Origin: Candidatus Hemicellulosilyticus sp. P3 | GTDB lineage: Bacteria; Bacteroidota; Bacteroidia; Bacteroidales; P3 | Length of the DNA: 64,000 nucleotides | Direction of reading: 5' to 3' | Assembly (NCBI GenBank): GCA_001543385.1 | Contig: LPNH01000002.1 | Coordinates: 62,001-126,000, forward strand | In this document: positions 54,117 through 62,190 of the stretch, piece by piece | Numbering within the stretch: position 1 is the first letter of the stretch | Layout: each line of letters opens with the position of its first letter | Translations under genes and position numbers: made by a program | Notes under the pieces: model-generated | The model's database searches: none | The model's input: the letters and a program-made list of their open reading frames with translations, nothing else | Told to the model about the DNA's origin: nothing

Positions 54117-55097
54117 TTACATGCGGTGTATCACGCCTTTGCGGTGAATGGTGGTCTCATACAGATTGTCGAGCGAACCATACTGCACCACACGGCGGAT
54201 CGCTTCGGCAAAAAGCCAGTCGCAGGGCAAGACATGAATCTTGGAAGATTCACGTTTGAGGGGTATGGTGTCCGTCACGACCAACTCCTCAAGACATGAA
54301 GCTTCGATCTTTTCAACGGCATTGCCGCTAAGCACCGGATGTGTAATCATGGCACGGACACTGCGGGCGCCGTTTTCCTTGATGATGGCCGCGGCCTTGC
54401 AGATGGTGGAACCGGTGTCAATGATATCGTCGAGCAGAATGACATGTTTGCCCTCCACCTCGCCGATAAGGCGCATCTCGCCAATCTCGTTAGGCTTGTT
54501 GCGATGCTTGTAACACATCACAAAACTGTTGCCCAACGTCTTGGCATACACGCCGGCCCGCTTGCTGCCCCCCATGTCGGGACTGGCAAACAGCACATCC
54601 TGGATATCGAACTGCTCACGGATATAGGGCATAAACAGCGACGAACCGTAAAGGTGGTCGACCGGTATGTCAAAGAAGCCTTGAATCTGGTCGGCATGGA
54701 GATCCATGGTGATGACACGGTGCACACCTGCCGCCATCAGCATATCGGCGATGAGCTTTGAGGCGATGGGGACGTGCGGTTTGTCCTTTCTATCCTGGCG
54801 AGCAAAGCCATAGTACGGAATCACCGCCACGATTTTTTCGGCCGAGGCACGCTTGGCGCAATCAATCATCATCAACAACTCGAACAGATTGTCGGTGGGC
54901 GGTATGGTTGACTGAATGATAAACACCACTCCGCCGCGAATCGTCTCTTCAAAAGAAGGCTGGAATTCGCCGTCGGCATACTGAAACACGGTGGACTTAC
55001 CCAGCGGGATGCCGTAAATCTCAGCCACACGTCGTGCCAGATTCTCGGTGGCGCGACCGGCAAAGATGAAAACCTTTTCGGTATTGATATCGCTCAT
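54117..55097 (-). CDS. prs: Ribose-phosphate pyrophosphokinase
   Basis: YADGEFQPSFEETIRGGVVFIIQST, RQDRKDKPHVPIASKLIADML, HVILLDDIIDTGSTICKAA. Confidence 0.96.
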   Translation of the reverse strand: MSDINTEKVFIFAGRATENLARRVAEIYGIPLGKSTVFQYADGEFQPSFEETIRGGVVFIIQSTIPPTDNLFELLMMIDCAKRASAEKIVAVIPYYGFARQDRKDKPHVPIASKLIADMLMAAGVHRVITMDLHADQIQGFFDIPVDHLYGSSLFMPYIREQFDIQDVLFASPDMGGSKRAGVYAKTLGNSFVMCYKHRNKPNEIGEMRLIGEVEGKHVILLDDIIDTGSTICKAAAIIKENGARSVRAMITHPVLSGNAVEKIEASCLEELVVTDTIPLKRESSKIHVLPCDWLFAEAIRRVVQYGSLDNLYETTIHRKGVIHRM

Positions 55098-55120
55098 GGA
55101 TAGAAGAAATTTTCAAGGTG

Positions 55121-55128
55121 CAAAGATA
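55121..55128 (-). promoter_or_regulatory. Bacteroidetes -7 box TATCTTTG for prs
   Basis: CAAAGATA on + strand, 24 bp upstream of the prs start. Confidence 0.6.
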
Positions 55129-55190
55129 CGACTTATTTCACGAATGGTCAGCGAATACCAAAAATATTTTGCCGTGAAAGGAAAAATCCG

Positions 55191-55198
55191 TACCTTTG
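55191..55198 (+). promoter_or_regulatory. Bacteroidetes -7 box TACCTTTG for tRNA-Leu
   Basis: ccgTACCTTTGca 36 bp upstream of the mature tRNA. Confidence 0.6.
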
Positions 55199-55233
55199 CA
55201 TCCGAATTCAGAAGGGAATTCGCATTTCCAAAA

Positions 55234-55316
55234 GCCCTGGTGGCGGAATGGTAGACGCGGTAGACTCAAAATCTGCTGTCAGCAATGGCGTGAGGGTTCA
55301 AGTCCCTCCCGGGGTA
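55234..55316 (+). tRNA. tRNA-Leu (anticodon CAA); CCA not encoded
   Basis: GCCCTGG...CCGGGGT acceptor pairing; anticodon stem-loop GTAGA-CTCAAAA-TCTGC; long variable arm; GGTTCAAGTCC T-loop. Confidence 0.93.
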
Positions 55317-55471
55317 CGAAAGAGCGACGGTTTCAATACCGTCGCTTTTTTTCTTTTCGGGAGAGACTTGGAAGCAGGAGTGACTTTGGTTCCGGCGAGC
55401 GTTCTCGGGCAGCCTCCCGGCTTGGCCCTAATCGATAGATCCACCGGATCTATCTTCATCTCCCGGGGTAC
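55301..55471. repeat. Left 171-bp direct repeat (att-like, copy A) overlapping the tRNA-Leu 3' end
   Basis: Matches 61393-61563 over 171 bp with about 3 substitutions and no indel by eye. Confidence 0.9.
55323..55353 (+). terminator. Terminator of tRNA-Leu
   Basis: agcgacgg(t)/(a)ccgtcgct stem followed by T7. Confidence 0.85.
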
Positions 55472-55820
55472 AAAAGGATTTTGTAAGTAGTTCAAAATGA
55501 ACGAAAAAAATCCCCTTTTCTTTTATATCCTAAAATTGGTAATATTTATAGATTTCAAAATAAGTGCGTCCATAGACTGACACTAATGACACAATCCAAC
55601 AACCTCTAACATCCAACGCACCCTTCCCGACGGTATAAACAAGATTACAGTTAATAGCATGTAGAATGCATAGAAAGTACTGTAGAGGGTGTATAAAAGA
55701 ACCTTATCTCAACGACATTATCGTTATTGTAATGTTAAAATATCATAATTTTATTATACAATACTTGCATTATAGCGAAAATTTCGCATTTTTGCAGCGT
55801 CAATTTTAAATAGTACAACT

Positions 55821-57170
55821 ATGCTAATAAGGTTAGTAACAAGTAATTTCAGGTCTTACGGACAGGAAACGGAGTTCAATATGCTACCGTCACAGAATGT
55901 CCGTAGGCATGAATGGCATGTGCACAGTGCTCAAAAAGGAGCCAAGGTACTAAGAACGGCTGTAATCTATGGAGCCAATGGCGCAGGAAAGTCGTGCCTG
56001 GTGAAGGCACTGGGGAGGCTACAGGAGATGGTGGTGAATGGGAGTGTACCTCCGGCTTTCTTCCGTGACGCAAATATGTTCAACGACCCGAATACGCCTG
56101 TTACCATAGAAGTGGAATTTAGCACGAAAAACAATCAGTATTCATACGGGGTAAGCTACAGTGGAAACGTGTGTGTGGAAGAATGGCTGTATTCAACGAT
56201 AAAAAAACCCGTATGTATTTTTGATCGCAAGTATAATGCAGAGACTAGAAAAACAGCGATTGAGATGAAGTCAAACAAGAAGGATGAGGCAAAGAACAAT
56301 CTACTGATTTCGCTGCTGGAGGAAAATATTCTAAGGAGCAATGAGCTGTTGCTGTCGAAACGAGATGTGGTAAAGAACAATCAGATAACAGATGCCTATT
56401 TGTGGCTGACAACCAAGCTAAACGTGATTTTCCCAGAGACTCATTCGACCTCTATCTTCGACGAGCGATACTCGGATGATAATTTCAAAATGCAGTCAGA
56501 AAAGCTAATCAGTACGCTGGATTTAGGTATTGATGCCTTGACCTTGAAGGACGAGGATATTGAATCATTCAAACTGAGGATAGCAGAATGGCCAGAGCTG
56601 ATTCGAGAAATAGATAGCATCATCAGGCGTCTCTCCAAGCAGCCGGAAGGTGAACAGGCCGTATTGCTGGAAAGCGGAGTATTTACGGTTAGTATCCGCA
56701 GGGTGGGAGATAAGTACTATGCCCGTCGTGTGCAAGCCCGCCACTTTGTGAAGGATAATTTGTATGACTTTGAACTGAAAGAGGAGTCGGATGGAACGCA
56801 GCGGGTATTTGACTTTGTGCCCATGGTCCACAGTATGAAGTCTGAGGACAGCACGTATGTGATTGACGAGATAGACAGAAGTCTGCATCCGACATTGGTA
56901 AGGGCTCTTGTGGCGAAGATTGTCTCCGACAAGAACATGAAAGGACAACTGATTTTTACGACGCACGATGCTGGACTGTTGGACGGAAAAATCTTCCGCA
57001 ACGACGAGATATGGTTCGCAGAGAAAGACCGTGAGACGCAAAGCACACACCTATATACATTGGATGAATTCAAGCCTCGTGCAGACTTGGACTTGGAGAA
57101 GGGGTATCTAAACGGACGATTCGGGGCTATTCCTTTCCTGGCTAAGTTGAACGAACTAAATTGGGAATAG
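55821..57170 (+). CDS. AAA/ABC-type ATPase, RloA/AbiLi-like
   Basis: Walker A VIYGANGAGKSCLVKAL; Walker B STYVIDEIDRSLHPTLVRALV; FTTHDAGLLDGKIFRNDEIWFAEKD; immediately followed by RloB-like gene. Confidence 0.85.
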   Translation: MLIRLVTSNFRSYGQETEFNMLPSQNVRRHEWHVHSAQKGAKVLRTAVIYGANGAGKSCLVKALGRLQEMVVNGSVPPAFFRDANMFNDPNTPVTIEVEFSTKNNQYSYGVSYSGNVCVEEWLYSTIKKPVCIFDRKYNAETRKTAIEMKSNKKDEAKNNLLISLLEENILRSNELLLSKRDVVKNNQITDAYLWLTTKLNVIFPETHSTSIFDERYSDDNFKMQSEKLISTLDLGIDALTLKDEDIESFKLRIAEWPELIREIDSIIRRLSKQPEGEQAVLLESGVFTVSIRRVGDKYYARRVQARHFVKDNLYDFELKEESDGTQRVFDFVPMVHSMKSEDSTYVIDEIDRSLHPTLVRALVAKIVSDKNMKGQLIFTTHDAGLLDGKIFRNDEIWFAEKDRETQSTHLYTLDEFKPRADLDLEKGYLNGRFGAIPFLAKLNELNWE

Positions 57171-57171
57171 T

Positions 57172-57888
57172 ATGGGCTTCAAGGTAAGAGGATACACAAG
57201 GGATGTACCGCAGGAAAAGGTGCGCGATTATTCGTTGTTTGCTATTGCCACGGAAGGCAGTGTGAGGGAGCCTGAGTACTTTCTACCCTTTGACGGTATT
57301 GAGCGGATAAAAGTGGATATCATTGAGCCTGAGCCAGCTGAGGAGGATACTAGGTTGGAGTGCTCTGGCTCTTCTCCCTCGCAGGTGTTGAAAAGGGTGC
57401 GGGATTACATCGACAAGTACCAGTTGAGTGCTGAGAATGGTGATTCGTTGTGGTGTGTGATTGACAAAGATCGCTGGCCGCAGGAGCAGATTGAGGAGCT
57501 ACACTCTTTCTGTGCGCAGAAAGGAAATTGGCATTTGGTGATCAGCAACCCTTGCATTGAAATATGGTTACTGTATCACAAGATGTCAGACCTTACGGGA
57601 TTAGGAATTACTGAGGCTAAAGACGCCAAACGAGCATTGGGCGAGATTGACGGAGGGTATTATTACATCAAGTATTTGCCACTGATGCTGGACGCCATTG
57701 AAAATGCTTCGCATGCGGATTCGATGCCGGAGAGTTGGATGCCCGGGTTACTGGAGACAAAAGTTTACTTACTGGGCCGTGCTCTCTACAAAAGGATGGG
57801 TAAGGTGAGATTTGAAAGGTTTGTGGCTTCTCTGCCCCAACTGGACAGAGACGTGAGGGGAAAGAAATTGAGGAATATAGTAATATAG
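57172..57888 (+). CDS. RloB family protein (AbiLii-like)
   Basis: ATEGSVREPEYF, LWCVIDKDRWPQEQIEEL, LVISNPCIEIWLLYH; starts 1 nt after the upstream stop. Confidence 0.85.
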   Translation: MGFKVRGYTRDVPQEKVRDYSLFAIATEGSVREPEYFLPFDGIERIKVDIIEPEPAEEDTRLECSGSSPSQVLKRVRDYIDKYQLSAENGDSLWCVIDKDRWPQEQIEELHSFCAQKGNWHLVISNPCIEIWLLYHKMSDLTGLGITEAKDAKRALGEIDGGYYYIKYLPLMLDAIENASHADSMPESWMPGLLETKVYLLGRALYKRMGKVRFERFVASLPQLDRDVRGKKLRNIVI

Positions 57889-57904
57889 GATAAGGTAGCT
57901 TGCT

Positions 57905-60900
57905 ATGGATGAATACAAATTGATGGAGCTCAATAGGCGAGAAGGCGCCAAGAACATCATTTGCCAATTGTTGGCTCCAAGCCAGATTATTAGCTTGAGT
58001 AAGGTAGAGGAGACGAGAAGTTATGTAGTTGCAATTGATGGCGGTGAGCGTTATTGCTTGACAGGGAATCCCAATATTGTTGATCCATTAGCTCAGTACA
58101 TTATTCTGACCGACCATACACCAACCAAGCAAAAATTGCTGGATGAGACAGTAAAACAGAAGAAGTGGTTGCGGCATCCCCTAATGGCGGAACACACTCC
58201 GGAAAATGTTCTAGCGTCATGGACTAATCAGTTTGTCTATAAAGAAGAGGTTGATGAAGCACATCCAGGTCTAAGAAGGCCTCAATTAGGTGCGTTACAT
58301 GCCGTATTAGGACATTTCCTTTCTCCGAAAGATGTTGCGACGGTGGTTCTTCCGACAGGAACGGGTAAAACAGAAACGATGCTTTCCGCATTGGTGGCGG
58401 GTAAGTGTAGGCGGCTTCTTGTGACTGTACCATCAAGTGCATTAAGGAATCAACTTTATGGAAAGTTCAAGAATTTGGGAGTGTTGAAAAATCCACAATT
58501 TCGGATATTAGGAGAGTCGGCTTTATATCCTATAGTAGGTGTGGTCAACACAGCTTTCCAGTCAGTAGAGGAATTGACAATTTTTGTGGAAAAATGTAAT
58601 GTGGTAATTACCACAATGCAAATAATAGATTCTGCGCCACAAGAACAACAGAACGTCTATGTGTCAGCTTTTACAAACGTTTTTGTGGATGAGGCTCATC
58701 ATATCGTGGCAGCATCATGGAGAAAATTTGCAGACCGATTTCCAAAAGACCGTTTGGTTCAATTCACGGCAACACCTTTCCGTAACGATGGACAAAGACT
58801 TGATGGAAAAATTATTTTCAACTATCCGCTAAAGCAAGCCCAGAATGATGGTTATTATAGAACTATCGAATTCCTTCCTATTAGAGAGTATGATGATGAC
58901 AGAGTTGATCAGGCAATAGCAGCCAAGGCTATCGAAAAATTGAGAGAAGATTTGACTGCTGGATACCATCACGTTTTAATGGCGCGATGTGAGAGTAAAA
59001 AACGTGCGATGGAAGTGTTCGAGATTTATCAGGAGTTGTGCCCAGATTTGAATCCTGTTGTTCTATATTCAGGGCATCCCCAGTACAAGGAAAACTATAA
59101 GACAGTTCTACATCGCAAAACCAGGGTAATAGTCTGTGTGAATATGTTGGGGGAAGGATTTGACCTGCCCGAATTGAAGATTGCGGCTTTCCACGATATA
59201 AGAAAAAGTCTTCCTGTTACGTTACAGTTCGCTGGTCGATTTACCCGTACAAGTCGTGATGCAAACTTGGGAAACGCCTCGTTTGTGGCGAATTTGGCAG
59301 ATGTCACGGTGCAACAGGAACTGGATAACCTTTATGAAGAGGATGCAGACTGGAATATCCTGTTGGCAAATGCAAATGACAATAGGGTTAACAATCAGGA
59401 AGAATACAGGCAATTATTGGATGGATTCCGAAACGGAATCAGTTCTAAGATTCCGGTGAGCAGTATCTATCCCAAACTGAGTGCAGTGGTGTATAAAAGT
59501 TACTCAAACACATGGCATCCAGACGATTTTCTGAAAGGTATTCGAGGTTTTAATGATTTAGATTTTATTTCGTATGACATCAATGACAGAGAGAAGCTTG
59601 TTGTTGCCGTTTTTGCGAAAGAGCAGAATATAGAAGGCATCCACGTTAAGGATGTTAAGACTTTAGCCTGGAGCCACTTGGTGTTGTTTTGGGATAGCAA
59701 CAATAATTTGTTGTTTATCAATAGCTCGGATAACGGGAGCGTCTATAAGGATGTCGCCAACCATGTAATAGGCGAAAATGGTAGAGATCCTGTTCTAATA
59801 AACGGAATAAATGTGTTTAGGACATTCTATAATGTAAAGAGGACGAAACTGAGGAATGTCGGATTGAAAGTATATCTTGGGAAAGATGTTCGTTTCAGAA
59901 TGCACGCAGGCCGTGATGTGGAGAAGGCATTATCGGATGCGGAATTGCGCAACAGTGAAAAGGCTTTTGTGGTAGGTGACGGTTTCGAGGATGGTGATAA
60001 AACTTCGATAGGAGCTTCGTTCAAGGGAAGAATTTGGAGCCTGAATGGCGCAGGTGACATCCTGACATTTAAGAACTGGTGTTTGGAACAGGGGGATAAA
60101 TTGATTAATGAGGCAATTAACGGCAATCAGATATTGACCGAAACATTGATACCAAAGACAGTATACCAGATACCTCAAAAAGCTGTTCCATTTGCCATAG
60201 ATTGGGATGCTTTTTTGTGGACGGAAGCGGAGAATCATTTTACATTTAACCTTCTAGGAGCAGAGTCTCATTTGTTTAATACCGAGATTGAACTGAGAAA
60301 AGACAATATAGTTCAAGGCAATGCGGTATTCTTTGCGGTGACAAATGGAACTAAAAAAGTAGAGTTCAAACTTGAATTATATAAGAATAGGCAGAATCCT
60401 GAAAATGTGTATCCTGATTATAGGGTTGTCAAAGTAACTGATGGGGATGCTACCATCAAGTATGGTAGGGAGGAGGTGGACTTGTCAACATTCCTTTACA
60501 ACAATGCTCCAACAATTTTCTTCACTGATGGATCCAGTTTGTGTGGCACAGAATATATTGAACTGAAAACACCTCCTGCACTCTATGACAGAAAACGTAT
60601 CATAGGCTGGAACTGGCAAGGCGTAAATCTTGCTGTGGAATCACAGGGCGTTGCACCAAATTTAAAGACTGATTCTATTCAGTACTATGTAGTTCAGAGA
60701 TTAATTAATGGAGACTATGATGTAGTTTATGATGATGACAATGCCGGTGAAATAGCTGATATAATTACCATAAAGCATAAGAACAACGAGATACACGTTG
60801 AATTGTATCACTTGAAGTTTGCTCAAGGAGGAGAGGTTACTGGACGGATTAGCAATTTCTATGAGGTTTGTGGGCAGGCCCAGAAATCTTCTAATTGGAA

Positions 60901-61183
60901 ATATAAGGATCCTGAAGAAATGATGAATCACCTACTGCGCAGAGAAATTAAGCGAGAGGGTGTTGAAGAGTGCTCACGTATTCAGAAAGGAGACCATAAC
61001 ACTCTGGTGAAACTGCTGAAGTTGGCAAAGAAAAAGATGCCAGTAATGTATAGCATCTATATTGTACAACCAGGCGCGTCAAAAGTTGGAATGTCTAATG
61101 AAATACTAACATTATTGGGTGTGACAGATAGTTTTTTGAAAGATAGAACGGGGATAGATTTGCAAGTTATCACTAATGAATAA
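57905..61183 (+). CDS. DEAD/DEAH-box SF2 helicase with long uncharacterised C-terminal region
   Basis: Motif I VVLPTGTGKTETM; motif II VFVDEAHH; motif III QFTATPF; motif V/VI VNMLGEGFDLPELKIAAFHD, LQFAGRFTRTS; C-terminal GEIADIITI...IHVELYHLKFA...YEVCGQAQKS. Confidence 0.85.
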   Translation: MDEYKLMELNRREGAKNIICQLLAPSQIISLSKVEETRSYVVAIDGGERYCLTGNPNIVDPLAQYIILTDHTPTKQKLLDETVKQKKWLRHPLMAEHTPENVLASWTNQFVYKEEVDEAHPGLRRPQLGALHAVLGHFLSPKDVATVVLPTGTGKTETMLSALVAGKCRRLLVTVPSSALRNQLYGKFKNLGVLKNPQFRILGESALYPIVGVVNTAFQSVEELTIFVEKCNVVITTMQIIDSAPQEQQNVYVSAFTNVFVDEAHHIVAASWRKFADRFPKDRLVQFTATPFRNDGQRLDGKIIFNYPLKQAQNDGYYRTIEFLPIREYDDDRVDQAIAAKAIEKLREDLTAGYHHVLMARCESKKRAMEVFEIYQELCPDLNPVVLYSGHPQYKENYKTVLHRKTRVIVCVNMLGEGFDLPELKIAAFHDIRKSLPVTLQFAGRFTRTSRDANLGNASFVANLADVTVQQELDNLYEEDADWNILLANANDNRVNNQEEYRQLLDGFRNGISSKIPVSSIYPKLSAVVYKSYSNTWHPDDFLKGIRGFNDLDFISYDINDREKLVVAVFAKEQNIEGIHVKDVKTLAWSHLVLFWDSNNNLLFINSSDNGSVYKDVANHVIGENGRDPVLINGINVFRTFYNVKRTKLRNVGLKVYLGKDVRFRMHAGRDVEKALSDAELRNSEKAFVVGDGFEDGDKTSIGASFKGRIWSLNGAGDILTFKNWCLEQGDKLINEAINGNQILTETLIPKTVYQIPQKAVPFAIDWDAFLWTEAENHFTFNLLGAESHLFNTEIELRKDNIVQGNAVFFAVTNGTKKVEFKLELYKNRQNPENVYPDYRVVKVTDGDATIKYGREEVDLSTFLYNNAPTIFFTDGSSLCGTEYIELKTPPALYDRKRIIGWNWQGVNLAVESQGVAPNLKTDSIQYYVVQRLINGDYDVVYDDDNAGEIADIITIKHKNNEIHVELYHLKFAQGGEVTGRISNFYEVCGQAQKSSNWKYKDPEEMMNHLLRREIKREGVEECSRIQKGDHNTLVKLLKLAKKKMPVMYSIYIVQPGASKVGMSNEILTLLGVTDSFLKDRTGIDLQVITNE

Positions 61184-61269
61184 ATGTTGTTCACATGTAT
61201 CATTGTACTGAAGGAAGAGAGCATTTCTTTCAACTGCTGGGGGATGCGAAATAATGATGAGCGAACCGG

Positions 61270-61312
61270 TTGGTCATAATTTGGTCATATTTTAGAAGAT
61301 TTGTTGGTCATA
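61270..61312. repeat. Three direct copies of TTGGTCATA near the right end of the island
   Basis: 61270-61278, 61281-61289, 61304-61312. Confidence 0.7.
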
Positions 61313-61392
61313 GTGACTATACTCAAATAGTTTCGAAATGACTTAAAACAAACAATATCAACCAATAAGGAACAACAAGGTCTTCTTTTCGG

Positions 61393-61563
61393 AGTCCCTC
61401 CCGGGGTACGAAAGAGCGACGGTTTCAATACCGTCGCTCTTTTTCTTTTCGGGAGGGACTTGGAAGCAGGAGTGACTTTGGTTCCGGCGAGCGTTCTCGG
61501 GCAGCCTCCCGGCTTGGTCCTAATCGATAGATCCACCGGATCTATCTTCATCTCCCGGGGTAC
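61393..61563. repeat. Right 171-bp direct repeat (att-like, copy B)
   Basis: Near-identical to 55301-55471, includes tRNA-Leu 3'-end fragment and terminator. Confidence 0.9.
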
Positions 61564-61640
61564 GAAAGAGCGACGGTTTCAATACCGTCGCTTTTTTTCT
61601 TTTCGGGAGGGACTTGGAAGCAGGAGTGACTTTGGTTCCG
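61552..61640. repeat. Partial third copy (C) of the same repeat, in tandem with copy B
   Basis: ctcccggggtacgaaagagcgacgg...gactttggttccgg then diverges. Confidence 0.88.
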
Positions 61641-61732
61641 GTGGGCGATGCACTGCATCACCTTTTTGATTTCTGACGGATTATCCATATTTGCAATGTC
61701 AATTAAACAGTGGTTAAATAGCGATGAAACGA

Positions 61733-62044
61733 TTATTGTTTGTCATCATAGTGTTGCCGGCACAGACGGTTAACGCGCTTCACGGGGTCTGGCTCCTTGA
61801 GCTTGATGGTGAAAGTGCCGACCATTGCGCTGTCGCTCCAGCGTTTCTCTGCATCCATCTCGTCTTCAAGGTAGACCTCGTAGACCAGCGGCTTGGTGGG
61901 TTGAACGTCCACCATAAGGCGTTGCGTGCCGTCGCTGTCAAAGATGGAGAGGAACTCGTTCCACTTCTGGATGAAGTCGGTCTTGCGGTCGGCGGGCATC
62001 CATCCTTTGAGGGTGATGGTGCGGGCTTGAACGCGACCTGCCAA
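61733..62044 (-). pseudogene. Probable phage tail-component gene fragment
   Basis: TITLKGWMPADRKTDFIQKWNEFLSIFDSDGTQRLMVDVQPTKPLVYEVYLEDEM resembles tail proteins of Bacteroidales Mu-like phages; short and isolated. Confidence 0.45.
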
Positions 62045-62190
62045 AGAAATTAGGCAACCTGGCTGTGCGCATGTTCAAGGAAAACTTCCAGACGGAGAGT
62101 TTCTTCGGCCGGAAATGGAGGGAGGTGCAGCGCCGTGTCAAAGGCGCCAAGGGTGCCGCCGGACGGCGCAGGCGTTGGAGCGTCGCCGCT
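62032..62190 (+). pseudogene. Probable phage virion-morphogenesis/tail-completion (gpG-like) gene fragment
   Basis: Forward-frame reading PKKLGNLAVRMFKENFQTESFFGRKWREVQRRVKGAKGAAGRRR; no start or proper 3' end. Confidence 0.4.

Larger units (their letters stand above)
55301..61563. mobile_element. tRNA-Leu-associated genomic island carrying a three-gene putative defence operon; no integrase visible
   Basis: 171-bp direct repeats at both ends including 16 nt of the tRNA 3' end; interior visibly AT-richer; three contiguous same-strand accessory genes. Confidence 0.75.

Noticed and set aside
55248-55490. 80-aa ORF containing EAGVTLVPASVLGQPPGL, repeated at 61460-61669
   Set aside because: Overlaps tRNA-Leu and its terminator; the similarity between copies is explained by the duplicated 154-bp att-like unit.
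55821-57888. PARIS (AriA/AriB) system
   Set aside because: Second protein looks like RloB (VIDKDRWP, SNPCIEIWLLYH) rather than the DUF4435 AriB; an HMM comparison would settle it.
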